Assembly: GCA_036136335.1 (NCBI GenBank)
Contig: JAYZQT010000032.1
Coordinates: forward strand, 124,001-188,000
From: JAYZQT01 sp036136335
GTDB taxonomy: Bacteria > Pseudomonadota > Alphaproteobacteria > MPNO01 > UBA830
DNA: 64,000 nucleotides
Direction: 5' to 3'
The notes beneath the pieces are model-generated. The model was given only the letters and a program-made list of their open reading frames with translations, ran no database searches and was not told where the DNA came from. Each line of letters begins with the position of its first letter. The first letter of the stretch is position 1. A program made the translations under genes and the position numbers. This document shows, piece by piece, positions 1-7,947 of the stretch.

Positions 1-230
1 GCGTCCTTGCCGCATTCGCTGTCTGTGCGGCGGTTCAGTCTTGGCCAATGTACGAGTTGTATCGGCTCACGTGGGGAAAGTTTTACGATATGCGTGGTCG
101 GATAGCAGGCGAAGGCGACCGTCGCAAAGAAACCCGTGCATATTGGCTGCGCATGGGGCGGTTGTTGTTTTTTCGATCCTGCGCGTACACGTTTCTGACA
201 CTCGTCGCTGCCTGGCTGATGAGAGGATAG
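1..230 (+). CDS. Small membrane protein, unknown function (5' end missing)
   Basis: The frame is open from the left edge (first whole codon at base 3) to a TAG at 228-230, giving 75 visible codons. It shows a hydrophobic stretch at the very start (LAAFAVCAAV) and a second near the end (FLTLVAAWL), separated by a charged loop rich in Arg, Glu and Lys, so it is probably a small inner-membrane protein with two helices. I do not recognise the family. An ATG at 48 would give a 60-residue version, but the frame continues upstream without a stop, so a longer gene cut by the window is more likely. It ends one base before the gatB start, which suggests cotranscription with gatB. Confidence 0.55.
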   Translation, partial: VLAAFAVCAAVQSWPMYELYRLTWGKFYDMRGRIAGEGDRRKETRAYWLRMGRLLFFRSCAYTFLTLVAAWLMRG

Positions 231-231
231 A

Positions 232-1686
232 ATGATGAGTGTGATAAAGGGCCGGACCGGAGACTGGGAAATCGTGATAGGCTTGGAGGTTCATGCCCAG
301 GTCACCTCCAAATCCAAACTTTTCTCCGGAGCGGCCACGGAATTTGGAGCAAAACCAAATTCCCAGGTTTCATTGGTAGATGCTGCGATGCCCGGCATGC
401 TCCCGGTAATAAACAAACGCGCAGTGGAACAGGCAGTGAAAACCGGTCTTGGCCTTAACGCCAAGATAAACCTGTTTTCTGTCTTTGATCGCAAGAACTA
501 TTTCTATCCGGATTTGCCGCAGGGTTATCAAATTTCCCAATATCTGGATCCAGTAGTTGGAGAGGGTGAGGTTGCGATTGATCTTGAAGATGGATCCAGC
601 AGGATTATCCGTATAACGCGACTGCATCTTGAGCAGGATGCCGGTAAGTCGATCCACGATCAGGATCCGGGTAAAACGTTGATCGACCTTAATCGTTCCG
701 GCGTTGCTTTGATGGAAATCGTTTCCGAGCCTGACATGCGTTCCCCGGAGGAAGCAGGCGCGTATCTGACGAAAATACGATCGATCCTCCGATATCTCGG
801 GACCTGTGACGGTAACATGCAGGAAGGATCGATGCGCGCAGATGTAAACGTCTCGGTTCGCAAATTAGGAGAGGATTTGGGGGTCCGTTGCGAAATAAAG
901 AATGTAAATTCCATTCGGTTTGTATGTCAGGCTATAGAATATGAAGCCAACCGCCAGATTCAAATAATTGAAGACGGTGGAAACATAGATCAGGAAACTC
1001 GACTATTCGATCCCGATCGAGGGGAAACCCGTCCCATGCGCACAAAAGAGGAAGCGCATGACTACCGGTATTTTCCTGATCCTGATCTGCTGCCTCTCGA
1101 GATCGAACAAAGCTGGGTTAACGCAATCCAGGAGACCCTCCCGGAACTGCCCGATCAAAAACAGGAGAGATTTGTTACGCAGTATGGATTGAGTCAAACC
1201 GATGCCCACAAGCTTGTGGCCGAGCGGGAAACGGCGGATTTTTTTGAAGTAGTTGCTGCGGCGCGAGATCCTCGCATTTCGGCTAACTGGGTAACCGGGG
1301 AACTATTCGGCGCACTGAACAGAACCAGTACCGAAATCTCATCTTCACCGGTCAGCGCCGCCCAACTTGGGACGCTCGTCGATCTAATCATCGACGGCAC
1401 GGTGTCGAACCGCCTGGCAAAGGAAGTTTTTGAAATCATGTACGAGACCGGTGAAGGTCCTGCAGAGATAATTGAAAAACGTGGCATGAAACAGGTGACG
1501 GATATCGGCGAGATTGAGGGAGCCGTGGATGAGGCAATTGCTTTGGGCGCGCCGCAAGTTGAGCAATACCGCCGCGGAAATGAAAAGGTATTCGGCTGGT
1601 TTGTGGGGCAGGTGATGAAAGCAACTCAAGGCAAAGCCAATCCAAAAACCGTTACTGAGCTTCTCCGTAAAAAGCTGGAGAACTGA
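232..1686 (+). CDS. gatB: Asp-tRNA(Asn)/Glu-tRNA(Gln) amidotransferase subunit B
   Basis: GatB is the subunit of the GatCAB complex that phosphorylates the misacylated aminoacyl-tRNA and transfers ammonia to it, making Gln-tRNA(Gln) and/or Asn-tRNA(Asn) in the cytoplasm. The 484-residue length is normal. The GLEVHAQ signature lies at residues 17-23 and the conserved MQEGSMRADVNVSVR block near residue 197. The last ~150 residues form the helical and YqeY-like tRNA-binding tail (KANPKTVTELLRKKLE at the end). Two adjacent ATGs (232 and 235) are possible; GAGAGG at 221-226 fits either, with better spacing to 235. gatA and gatC are not in the window. Family assignment is certain. Confidence 0.98.
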   Translation: MMSVIKGRTGDWEIVIGLEVHAQVTSKSKLFSGAATEFGAKPNSQVSLVDAAMPGMLPVINKRAVEQAVKTGLGLNAKINLFSVFDRKNYFYPDLPQGYQISQYLDPVVGEGEVAIDLEDGSSRIIRITRLHLEQDAGKSIHDQDPGKTLIDLNRSGVALMEIVSEPDMRSPEEAGAYLTKIRSILRYLGTCDGNMQEGSMRADVNVSVRKLGEDLGVRCEIKNVNSIRFVCQAIEYEANRQIQIIEDGGNIDQETRLFDPDRGETRPMRTKEEAHDYRYFPDPDLLPLEIEQSWVNAIQETLPELPDQKQERFVTQYGLSQTDAHKLVAERETADFFEVVAAARDPRISANWVTGELFGALNRTSTEISSSPVSAAQLGTLVDLIIDGTVSNRLAKEVFEIMYETGEGPAEIIEKRGMKQVTDIGEIEGAVDEAIALGAPQVEQYRRGNEKVFGWFVGQVMKATQGKANPKTVTELLRKKLEN

Positions 1687-1810
1687 TTATGCATACGCAC
1701 GGTGGGGCTATTCAGGCCTCTGCTTTCTTACACTCATCCTTTCGCACCAGGCTGCCCTCTCAATTGTTCCGAGCCTATATATTTGACATTCAACGTGAAG
1801 GACCCAGCAA

Positions 1811-2536
1811 ATGATTGATGTCTACACCTGGCCAACCCCAAATGGTCACAAGGTGCACATACTCCTTCAGGAAGCAGAGATCGAACACAACATCATTCCC
1901 ATAAACATCCAGGAAGGTGATCAGTTCAGACCTGATTTCCTAAAGATTAGCCCCAATAATAAAATGCCAGCCATTGTTGATCCGGATGGGCCCAATGGCA
2001 AACCAATCTCGGTGTTTGAATCAGCTGCCTGTCTGATCTACTTGGCGAACAAGTCAGGCAAATTTTTGCCGCAGGATAAACACAGCTATTATGACGTTAT
2101 GCAATGGCTGTTTTTTCAGATGGGATCGGTTGGCCCAATGCTTGGACAGTGTCACCACTTCAATGCTTACGCGCCACTGCGTGAGCCTATGGAGCGTCTG
2201 CAGTATGGAGTTGATCGTTATGTAAGCGAAGGAAACCGGATTTATGGCGTCATCAATACGCGGTTAGAGGGGCGGGAATGGATCGCAGCAGATGAATATA
2301 CGATAGCTGACATGGCGATAATGCCGTGGCTCCGTGATCCGGCGAAGCAAGGAATTGATATCGCCAAATATCCTAATCTTATGCGTTGGCGCGACAAGAT
2401 ATGGAAGCGTCCACAGGTCATGACTGCACTGGAAACGCTTGCCGAGAACCGGCGCAAGGATAACAGCTTCACCGAAAAATCGTGGGAACTTATGTATGGT
2501 AAAACTCAGGTTAACCAGGGGCAGCAGGCGGATTAA
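1811..2536 (+). CDS. Nu-class glutathione transferase-like disulfide reductase (YfcG/YghU type)
   Basis: The 241-residue protein has an N-terminal thioredoxin-fold GST domain (about residues 1-88) and an all-helical C-terminal domain. It carries Thr9-Pro10-Asn11, the active-site signature of the YfcG-type nu class, and the typical blocks ISPNNKMPAIVDPDG and FESAACLIYLA, followed by GSVGPMLGQCHHF. Members of this class bind two glutathiones and reduce disulfides rather than conjugating electrophiles. That is family knowledge; the substrate here is unknown. The gene starts a co-directional group (GST-GST-CMD-ThDP enzyme) and is followed 17 bases later by a paralogue. The 124 bases upstream back to gatB hold nothing else that I recognise. 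Confidence 0.93.
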   Translation: MIDVYTWPTPNGHKVHILLQEAEIEHNIIPINIQEGDQFRPDFLKISPNNKMPAIVDPDGPNGKPISVFESAACLIYLANKSGKFLPQDKHSYYDVMQWLFFQMGSVGPMLGQCHHFNAYAPLREPMERLQYGVDRYVSEGNRIYGVINTRLEGREWIAADEYTIADMAIMPWLRDPAKQGIDIAKYPNLMRWRDKIWKRPQVMTALETLAENRRKDNSFTEKSWELMYGKTQVNQGQQAD

Positions 2537-2553
2537 GTTATAGAACCTGCTTC

Positions 2554-3219
2554 ATGATTGATCTTTATACTTACCGGACGTCCAACGGACGCAAGGTATC
2601 GATCATGCTGGAGGAATGCAGTCTGGAATATAACCTGCATGTCGTTGACATCACCTCGCAGGAGCAGGATCGACCCACCTTTCGCGCGCTTAATCCAAAT
2701 GGACGCATTCCGGTAATAGTTGATAATGATGGACCGGACGGCCGGCCGTTAGCGGTATTCGGATCTGGCGCGACACTTCTTTACTCGGCTGAAAAAGCCG
2801 ACCGGTTTTTGCCTGTGGATCCTGGAGGGAAATGGGGTGCTTTACAGTGGTTGTTTTGGCAGGTGGGGAGTGTAGGCCCGAACTTCGGTCAGGCTTTTCA
2901 CTTTCTGCATCAGTATCCTGCGAATACACCGCAAGTTTCTCTGGAATATGGCAGGGACCGATATCTCGGAGAGATACGCAGGCTTTGCATGGTGATGGAC
3001 AACCGTCTCGGAAAGGCCAGATTTTTGGCGGGCGCCGAATATTCCATAGCCGACATCGCGACTTTTCCGTGGATTGCCATTCATAAGTGGCTTGGAATAG
3101 ATCTTTTTAACACGCCACACCTTCGGAGGTGGTATGACGTTATTCGGCGTAGGTCCGCTGTTCGTCGTGGAATGGATGTGCCGTCCCGTCCCGTCCCGTC
3201 CCGTCAACAGATAGCCTGA
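2554..3219 (+). CDS. Nu-class glutathione transferase-like protein, tandem paralogue
   Basis: A second GST of the same class (221 residues) clearly descends from the same ancestor as its upstream neighbour: MIDLYTYRTSNGRK at the start (Thr9-Ser10-Asn11), NPNGRIPVIVDNDGPDG, FGSGATLLYSAEK and GSVGPNFGQAFHF. Pro10 of the TPN signature is replaced by Ser. The C-terminal tail is encoded by a run of five CCGTC units (3181-3205), so the protein ends PSRPVPSRQQIA. Gain or loss of a unit would change the frame and the tail. The tail lies beyond the folded GST domain, so activity may tolerate this. Probably cotranscribed with the first GST. Confidence 0.92.
   Translation: MIDLYTYRTSNGRKVSIMLEECSLEYNLHVVDITSQEQDRPTFRALNPNGRIPVIVDNDGPDGRPLAVFGSGATLLYSAEKADRFLPVDPGGKWGALQWLFWQVGSVGPNFGQAFHFLHQYPANTPQVSLEYGRDRYLGEIRRLCMVMDNRLGKARFLAGAEYSIADIATFPWIAIHKWLGIDLFNTPHLRRWYDVIRRRSAVRRGMDVPSRPVPSRQQIA
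3181..3205 (+). repeat. Pentanucleotide repeat (CCGTC)x5
   Basis: Five perfect CCGTC units lie in a row inside the last codons of the second GST gene. The unit is not a multiple of three, so slippage would shift the reading frame just before the stop codon. Confidence 0.95.
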
Positions 3220-3290
3220 AAAACACTGTCTGGTAAACAATGCTCAGGGGGGACAACGATCGGCCTCACACCTGAAGGTGATGTGGAGAC

Positions 3291-3334
3291 AAGGAGGGAG
3301 AATGATTATACTCGCTCAGTATTACTCTCTCCTT
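3291..3334 (+). other. Inverted repeat before the CMD gene
   Basis: AAGGAGGGAG (3291-3300) can pair with CTCTCTCCTT (3325-3334) with one G-U pair across a 24-base AT-rich loop. It ends 17 bases before the ATG of the CMD gene and has no T-run, so it is more likely a leader structure than a terminator. It may be chance. Confidence 0.35.
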
Positions 3335-3351
3335 AATCATAAGGAACACCA

Positions 3352-3909
3352 ATGTCCCGCCATCTACCTGTTACTCCAGAAACCATGACAGACGCACAAA
3401 GGAATATTCATGATGCCATAGCGAACGGCCCGCGGGGGCGTGTTCGTGGACCGTTTCCAGTGCTGCTACACAGTCCGCAGATGGCGGATCATGTTCAGAA
3501 GCTTGGCAGCTATATCCGTTATGAATGCCGTCTGCCCGATCGGCTGCGTGAACTTGCGGTTCTGGTAACATCAAGGTTCTGGGGAGCAGATTTTGAGTGG
3601 TTTGCGCACCATGAACTCGCCCGAAATGCCGGGATTCCGGACGCGGCAATCGAGGCCATCCGGACTGGCGGCGTGCCCACGTTCGACGACCCTGCAGATG
3701 AAGCAATATACGTGTTCTGTACGTCGTTGCATGAGAACCACCAGGTCGATGATGCTACCTATCAGAAGGTTCAGACGTTGCTTGGACAAGAGGTGTTGAC
3801 GGATCTGGTGGCAATGTCGGGCTATTACACGCTGCTTGCAATGACCCTGAATGTATACCAGGTACCTCTCCCGGATGGATCCCGCGCCTTTGATGCTGAT
3901 TCAAACTGA
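3352..3909 (+). CDS. Carboxymuconolactone decarboxylase (CMD) family protein
   Basis: A 185-residue all-helical CMD-fold protein with the block RGPFPVLLHSPQMADHV (about residues 33-49), a conserved RLRELAVLVTSRFWGADFEWFAHHELARNAGI core and a C-terminal helix ending NVYQVPLPDGS. The AhpD-type CxxC pair is absent and the position is EWFAHH, so it is not a peroxidase of the AhpD kind. Family members include 4-carboxymuconolactone decarboxylases, but most of this length are uncharacterised. The protein is clearly related to the one at 30164 and more distantly to the one at 37399. It sits between the GST pair and a ThDP enzyme; function is unknown beyond the family. Confidence 0.9.
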   Translation: MSRHLPVTPETMTDAQRNIHDAIANGPRGRVRGPFPVLLHSPQMADHVQKLGSYIRYECRLPDRLRELAVLVTSRFWGADFEWFAHHELARNAGIPDAAIEAIRTGGVPTFDDPADEAIYVFCTSLHENHQVDDATYQKVQTLLGQEVLTDLVAMSGYYTLLAMTLNVYQVPLPDGSRAFDADSN

Positions 3910-4003
3910 CTTGTCGATCGATGTCTTATCCCTTTCCCACAGTCAATTTTAACGTTTACACTGACACAGCGCCGTGAATTGTCATGGCGATGTGGGGGTT
4001 AAA

Positions 4004-5710
4004 ATGAAAAACTATCTCGACGGCGGTGAGGCGATCGTGGAGGCCTTTCGACGTCTCCAAATTGAATATGTCATCGCATCCCCGGGATCCGAGTGGGGCG
4101 CGGTATGGGAAGCTTTTGCCCGGCAGGATGCTAATGAATTAGATGGTCCTACCTATCTAAGCTGCGCCCACGAGACACTCGCGGTTAATTTGGCGATGGG
4201 TTATACGGCGATGACGGGTCGCATGCAGGCGGTGATGTTGCACACCGGTGTTGGGTTGCTGCAGGGTTCTATGGGAATAGATGCTGCCAACCGCCAGGGA
4301 ATTCCCATGGTTGTGGTATCAGGAGAATCCCTTACTTATAGCGAAAAGGAAGGCTTCGAGCCGGGACCACAATGGCAGGGCGCGTTATCCGTAGTAGGGG
4401 GTCCGCACAGCCTGGTGGACCGTATTACCAAGTGGTCACAGCCGGTCAGTAGTTCCTATACATTGCACGAACAGCTGATCCGCGCGGGTGAAATGGCACA
4501 GCGGCAGCCGGCGGGCCCGGTTTATATGTCGATCCCGATCGAAACCATGCTGCATGAGTGGACGCCACCACAGGTTAAACGTGATGTACCCCCCGTGACC
4601 AGGTCGGTTCCACCGGCTGCTGACATGGCACGCGTTGTGGATATGCTGGTCGCCAGTGAAAATCCAGCCATAGTGGCTGAATCCATTGGTCGGGATGCAG
4701 ATGGATATGCCGAATTAGTCGAGTTTGCCGAGCTACTCGCGGTACCGGTATCTGAATCGAACTGGATCGATTTTACGAACTTTCCAAAAGATAATTCCCT
4801 TTACCAGGGAATCGGCCCACAGGACTATTTACACGAGTCAGATGTGGTTTTGACACTTCGTGCGCGCACACCCTGGACCCCGCCGGGTAACAGACCTAAA
4901 CGCGCAAAAATCATTAATATTGACGAGGCGCCGTTCCGGCCACACATGGTACATCAAAACCTGCAAGCAGATGTTTATCTTGAGGGCGATGCGGTTGCGA
5001 CCCTGCGCGTTCTTACCGCAGAGATAAAGCTAAGGGGGCTAGAAGATAGGGTGATCGAGACACGTCGCGCGCGCTGGGAAGCGGGTCATGAGGAACTTGT
5101 CGCGCGCAGAGCGGATGCGGTTAAGGCGGCGCGGGATAATGATACAATCACCCCCATAGGCCTATGTGCGACGATGACCGACGTACTTCCAGCGGAGGCA
5201 ATTTATGTCGATGAAACCATCACACATCGGCGTGCGATCATCGAACACCTCGGTTTTCAGGGACCGCAGAGCTTTTTTCACGTCTCATCGGGAGGTCTGG
5301 GGCAGGGTCTCGGTCTTGCGCTGGGTGTGAAGCTTGCCCGACGGGACCGACCGGTAGTATCCGTTATCGGCGATGGGTCTTTCATGTACAATCCCATTAC
5401 GCAAAGTCTTGCGCTGTCAAAGCATGAAAATCTGCCGATACTCATCGTGGTATTCAATAATAAAGGTTATTCCGCCATGCGGAGAGAACACCATGCCTAC
5501 TATCCCGATGGTGTGGCAGCGGGTAACAACGCGTCAGTTGGCCATGACATCACTGATTTCAATTACGCTGAACTGGGCACCCCTTTTGGTTTTTATGGAA
5601 GTCGGGTCGAAAAACTTTCTGAGCTACCAGACGCGTTGGCCGAGGGTGCTGCTGCAATTGCTGATGGGCGCACTGCTATCCTCAATGTAATACTCGATGA
5701 TGGACCCTGA
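4004..5710 (+). CDS. Thiamine-diphosphate-dependent enzyme, acetolactate synthase/benzoylformate decarboxylase superfamily
   Basis: About 568 residues with the three-domain ThDP layout. The N-terminal pyrimidine-binding domain has the catalytic Glu57 in SCAHETLAV. The middle domain lies around residues 200-340. The C-terminal pyrophosphate-binding domain has the GDGSFMY...VVFNN motif from about residue 456. Enzymes of this group decarboxylate 2-oxo acids or join them by C-C ligation. No acetolactate synthase small subunit is nearby, and the FAD-type ALS signature is not obvious, so a catabolic decarboxylase or lyase is more likely than branched-chain biosynthesis. The ATG at 4004 follows GGGGG at a usual distance; an in-frame ATG at 3974 is less well placed. 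Substrate unknown. Confidence 0.9.
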   Translation: MKNYLDGGEAIVEAFRRLQIEYVIASPGSEWGAVWEAFARQDANELDGPTYLSCAHETLAVNLAMGYTAMTGRMQAVMLHTGVGLLQGSMGIDAANRQGIPMVVVSGESLTYSEKEGFEPGPQWQGALSVVGGPHSLVDRITKWSQPVSSSYTLHEQLIRAGEMAQRQPAGPVYMSIPIETMLHEWTPPQVKRDVPPVTRSVPPAADMARVVDMLVASENPAIVAESIGRDADGYAELVEFAELLAVPVSESNWIDFTNFPKDNSLYQGIGPQDYLHESDVVLTLRARTPWTPPGNRPKRAKIINIDEAPFRPHMVHQNLQADVYLEGDAVATLRVLTAEIKLRGLEDRVIETRRARWEAGHEELVARRADAVKAARDNDTITPIGLCATMTDVLPAEAIYVDETITHRRAIIEHLGFQGPQSFFHVSSGGLGQGLGLALGVKLARRDRPVVSVIGDGSFMYNPITQSLALSKHENLPILIVVFNNKGYSAMRREHHAYYPDGVAAGNNASVGHDITDFNYAELGTPFGFYGSRVEKLSELPDALAEGAAAIADGRTAILNVILDDGP

Positions 5711-5744
5711 ACGGGCAAATGCTTGCGGCGTCCTATCGTTTGAC

Positions 5745-5836
5745 GGAGGGACGGCCGAGTGCCTGAAGGTGTTGGCTTTCTATATAAGCATATTGAGAAA
5801 TGTCTGAGGGGAATCACTTCCCATAAGCGAACCTCC
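5745..5836 (+). pseudogene. Decayed tRNA-Ser-like relic
   Basis: The segment lines up along its whole length with the intact tRNA-Ser(GCT) at 11308. The first ~35 bases match at about 29 positions (GGAGGG..GGCCGAGTG.CTGAAGG.G.TGG.TT), and weaker matches continue through the variable arm and the GAGGG of the T arm. The ends can still pair (GGAGG with CCTCC at 5832-5836) and the length is 92 against 90. The anticodon loop lacks the canonical U33 and GCT, the T loop lacks TTCGAAT, and no CCA follows. It is therefore a dead copy or a strongly altered tRNA-like sequence. It marks the left edge of the 5.7-11.4 kb accessory stretch. Confidence 0.55.
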
Positions 5837-5922
5837 TTAACAAATGGCGGAGCCCTGAGTGCATGCAATGAACCCGCTTATGGCGGCAACACCCCGACCT
5901 CCAGCCATTCTATCTGTTAGTC

Positions 5923-6213
5923 TTATTTGAAATCACCGGCTTCAGCCCGTGGCCCCAATACCCCGCCAATTGTTTCATCATCAACGATTGCGGTAACCTT
6001 AATTTCAATTAAACCATTCCAATCCAACGCCCAACCTGCCAGTGCGCCTCCGTTATCGGTCTCACATATGGCAAAGCCGCCCGACCCGTCGACATTGTGA
6101 TATCTGGAGAGCATTTGAACCCCTTCGGGGGGCATGCCGCCAGTGGCCATAAACTTCGTTATTGTTTCGTTTCGTGCTTGCGGTGAGTGGGTCCAAGCCA
6201 AAGTGAAAAGCAT
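5923..6213 (-). CDS. DUF3303-like small protein
   Basis: A 96-residue protein beginning MLFTLAWTHSPQARN and continuing GGMPPEGVQMLSRYHNVDGSGGFAICETDN, with ALDWNGLIEIKVTAIVDD near the end. This is the pattern of the DUF3303 family: a ferredoxin-like small domain with a W.DL.E..V core, of unknown function. The start is set by AAGGAG about eight bases upstream of the ATG at 6213. The frame stays open further upstream to 6630 but that part has no protein character. It is the first gene of the accessory stretch and is transcribed against its neighbours. Confidence 0.75.
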   Translation of the reverse strand: MLFTLAWTHSPQARNETITKFMATGGMPPEGVQMLSRYHNVDGSGGFAICETDNGGALAGWALDWNGLIEIKVTAIVDDETIGGVLGPRAEAGDFK

Positions 6214-6754
6214 ATAAAATCTCCTTGGAAAATTACTGAAAAGGCTACTGATAGGTGATAGCTCTGCACGATAGGCGCTTCTAAAAAGCACGGCAAGTGT
6301 CAGGCAGATGGTGGCAGTCACCTTTCTCATAAGGAAAGTCTGAAAGCGCCCAGGAATCTTGAGAAAACAAAAAGAGGCAACACAACTGTATCTGGTTATC
6401 CATCCAGAGTCAGAGCAATACGGTGGTGTATTGCCCGGACCGGAATCAATAATCATCCCGATGAAAGAAGCATTCCCTCCGATTGAAGTTAATTCAACAT
6501 ACACCAATATCATTATTGATGACTTTTTATCATGACCCACAACGGGGTTATCGGGAATCCGGAGTGCCCTCTCTGGGAGGCACGTGCCGTAGTCTAGTAA
6601 ACTAAAATGCCTCACCCAGACGCCTGCCATGGTACGCTGGCTATGGTCTGGCGCCTAGGTAGATATGTAATTCACAGCCACCCTGAAGTATGTAAGGGTT
6701 TGGTTATGAAAAGATTAATTGCCACACTCAGTCTCAAACATAGGGTTCAGACAA
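6214..6754. other. 541-base gap with no convincing gene
   Basis: The stretch is the upstream region of the DUF3303-like gene (minus) and of the amber-split gene at 6755 (plus). A 66-codon frame at 6607-6807 starts with unconvincing residues and runs through the next gene in another frame. A short MKRLIATLSL-like start at 6706 has a signal-peptide flavour but has no mature part. I see no RNA gene or repeat here. Confidence 0.5.
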
Positions 6755-7135
6755 ATGCGATTGATATTCGGGATTATACTGGGCGGACTTTTGTATTTTG
6801 CTTATGACAGGGGATATGTAGACAAGTTTCTTTCAGAGCTTAATTTTGGGTCCGTGGACGAATTTCTTTCGTAGTTTGTTTTCACGACCGTAAAAATTTC
6901 AGATTTGAGCTGTGATGATATTGCCTCTGCCGCAAAAGGTGAGAAATTAAAAAATATGCTGGGAATGACTTTTAAAATAATGAAAGTCAAAAACCTTAGA
7001 CAAATATCTAGAACAAAACAAAGTCTTGTCTGTTCCGGACGGGCAATGTTTGATGATGCAAAGAATAGAAATATTAAACTAAAAGTATTTAAAGATGAAG
7101 ACGGAGATGTATTCTATCAATTCGGAGTTATGTAA
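6755..7135 (+). pseudogene. Small membrane-anchored protein gene split by an in-frame TAG
   Basis: From ATG 6755 the frame reads MRLIFGIILGGLLYFAYDRGYVDKF..., an N-terminal membrane segment with a short stalk, and stops at TAG 6872-6874. The same frame then continues without a further stop to 7135 through SCDDIASAAKGEKLKNMLGM, SLVCSGRAMFDDAK and KDEDGDVFYQFGVM. That is a small Cys-containing domain of the kind seen after a membrane anchor or signal peptide in short periplasmic proteins. The most economical reading is one 126-residue protein broken by a nonsense mutation. Alternatives are two separate small genes (a TTG at 6905 could start the second) or a sequencing error. The function is unknown. 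Confidence 0.55.
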
Positions 7136-7197
7136 TTAAAATATTCAATATAGAAATCTCTGTTTGATGAATTTATATTTATCAATTAGGTTCACGA

Positions 7198-7221
7198 CAG
7201 TGCATTTTTGGCTATGCACTG
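7198..7221 (+). terminator. Perfect 8-bp hairpin without T-run
   Basis: CAGTGCAT (7198-7205) and ATGCACTG (7214-7221) are exact inverted repeats around an 8-base loop, 63 bases after the split gene. It may stop transcription, but no U-tract follows, so this is only a guess; it could equally be the end of a small repeat. Confidence 0.35.
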
Positions 7222-7272
7222 ACGCCTGAACTGAGTATTCGGAAAATTTACCTAATCGGACACGCAGTCCTG

Positions 7273-7356
7273 CTTGAGAAGATGAGGTCCCGGAAGGTTA
7301 TATTCCAGAACTTGGACTGAGCAACATCACAGGCAGAATCTTTCCCACTGGCCCCT
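7273..7356 (+). pseudogene. Detached 3' end of a protease paralogue
   Basis: Bases 7273-7320 read LEKMRSRKVIFQNLD-stop, almost the same as the end of the MORN/trypsin gene (IEKMRSKKVIFQNLD-stop at 9994-10041). The likeness continues for about 35 bases past the stop codon (ACATCACAG.CAGAA). No related sequence is seen upstream of it. It is the leftover tail of a second copy of that gene, or a segment moved by recombination. Confidence 0.75.
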
Positions 7357-7470
7357 TGGCTTGGAAATTAAATAGACCAATATTAAACACCAAGAATCAT
7401 ATTCATTTTGTAAATAATTCGTGCAATCGCCACCAGATGAGGACCAATTTATGCAAGGGAAGCAATTGTT

Positions 7471-7782
7471 ATGAACATTTTACCAAGATTTTTTTGTGCG
7501 CTATTCCTTGTCTTGATGTTTATAGATGCACCTCTATCTGGTCCGTTAGAAAATTTACTTTTAGTTGAGAAGGTTGAAAAGGCATCTAAAGCGGGAAATC
7601 TTGAATTAGCAGAGCGTCTGTTAAACAAGATTTCCGACACCGCCATGCAAAATATTTTGTTAGTGGAACTTGGTTCAAAAGCTATCGAACTGAAAAAATG
7701 TGAAATGGCGGGACGTTTGATCGAAAAAGCGCCTACCATGTCCAAACTAATTCTGAGAATGGAATACACTCAGAGGTGTTAG
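7471..7782 (+). CDS. Small secreted protein, unknown function
   Basis: A 103-residue protein with a classical signal peptide (MNILPRFFCALFLVLMFIDAPLSG). The mature part is helical and charged (LLVEKVEKASKAGNLELAERLLNKI), with two Cys near the end. The first mature helices have the size and spacing of one or two TPR-like units (AGNLELAERLL), but this is too short to call. Start ATG 7471 follows GGGAAG. The gene is AT-rich compared with the genes outside the island. No family recognised. Confidence 0.55.
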   Translation: MNILPRFFCALFLVLMFIDAPLSGPLENLLLVEKVEKASKAGNLELAERLLNKISDTAMQNILLVELGSKAIELKKCEMAGRLIEKAPTMSKLILRMEYTQRC

Positions 7783-7947
7783 CATATAAAACTGGCACAC
7801 GAACTTTAAACCTGTTCTGTGTATGTGTTGGTAATCGCCGGACAAAAAATTGGGACACTGTTTGGCACGAATATTGGAAATCGTTAGAGATATACTCACC
7901 TGAAGGCAGAGGACCTGGCGAAGAAACTGGGCTAGGAGGTATCACCA

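Larger units (their letters stand above)
7136..7470. other. 335-base gap holding a hairpin and a gene remnant
   Basis: The AT-rich gap contains a perfect hairpin (7198-7221) and a detached copy of the end of the protease gene (7273-7356), listed separately. Apart from these I see no gene. Confidence 0.5.

Noticed and set aside
5923..6630. 235-residue version of the DUF3303-like protein
   Set aside because: Only the last 96 residues match the family, and a strong ribosome site stands before ATG 6213.
6607..6807. 66-codon plus-strand frame before the split gene
   Set aside because: No protein character, and it overlaps the better-supported frame at 6755.
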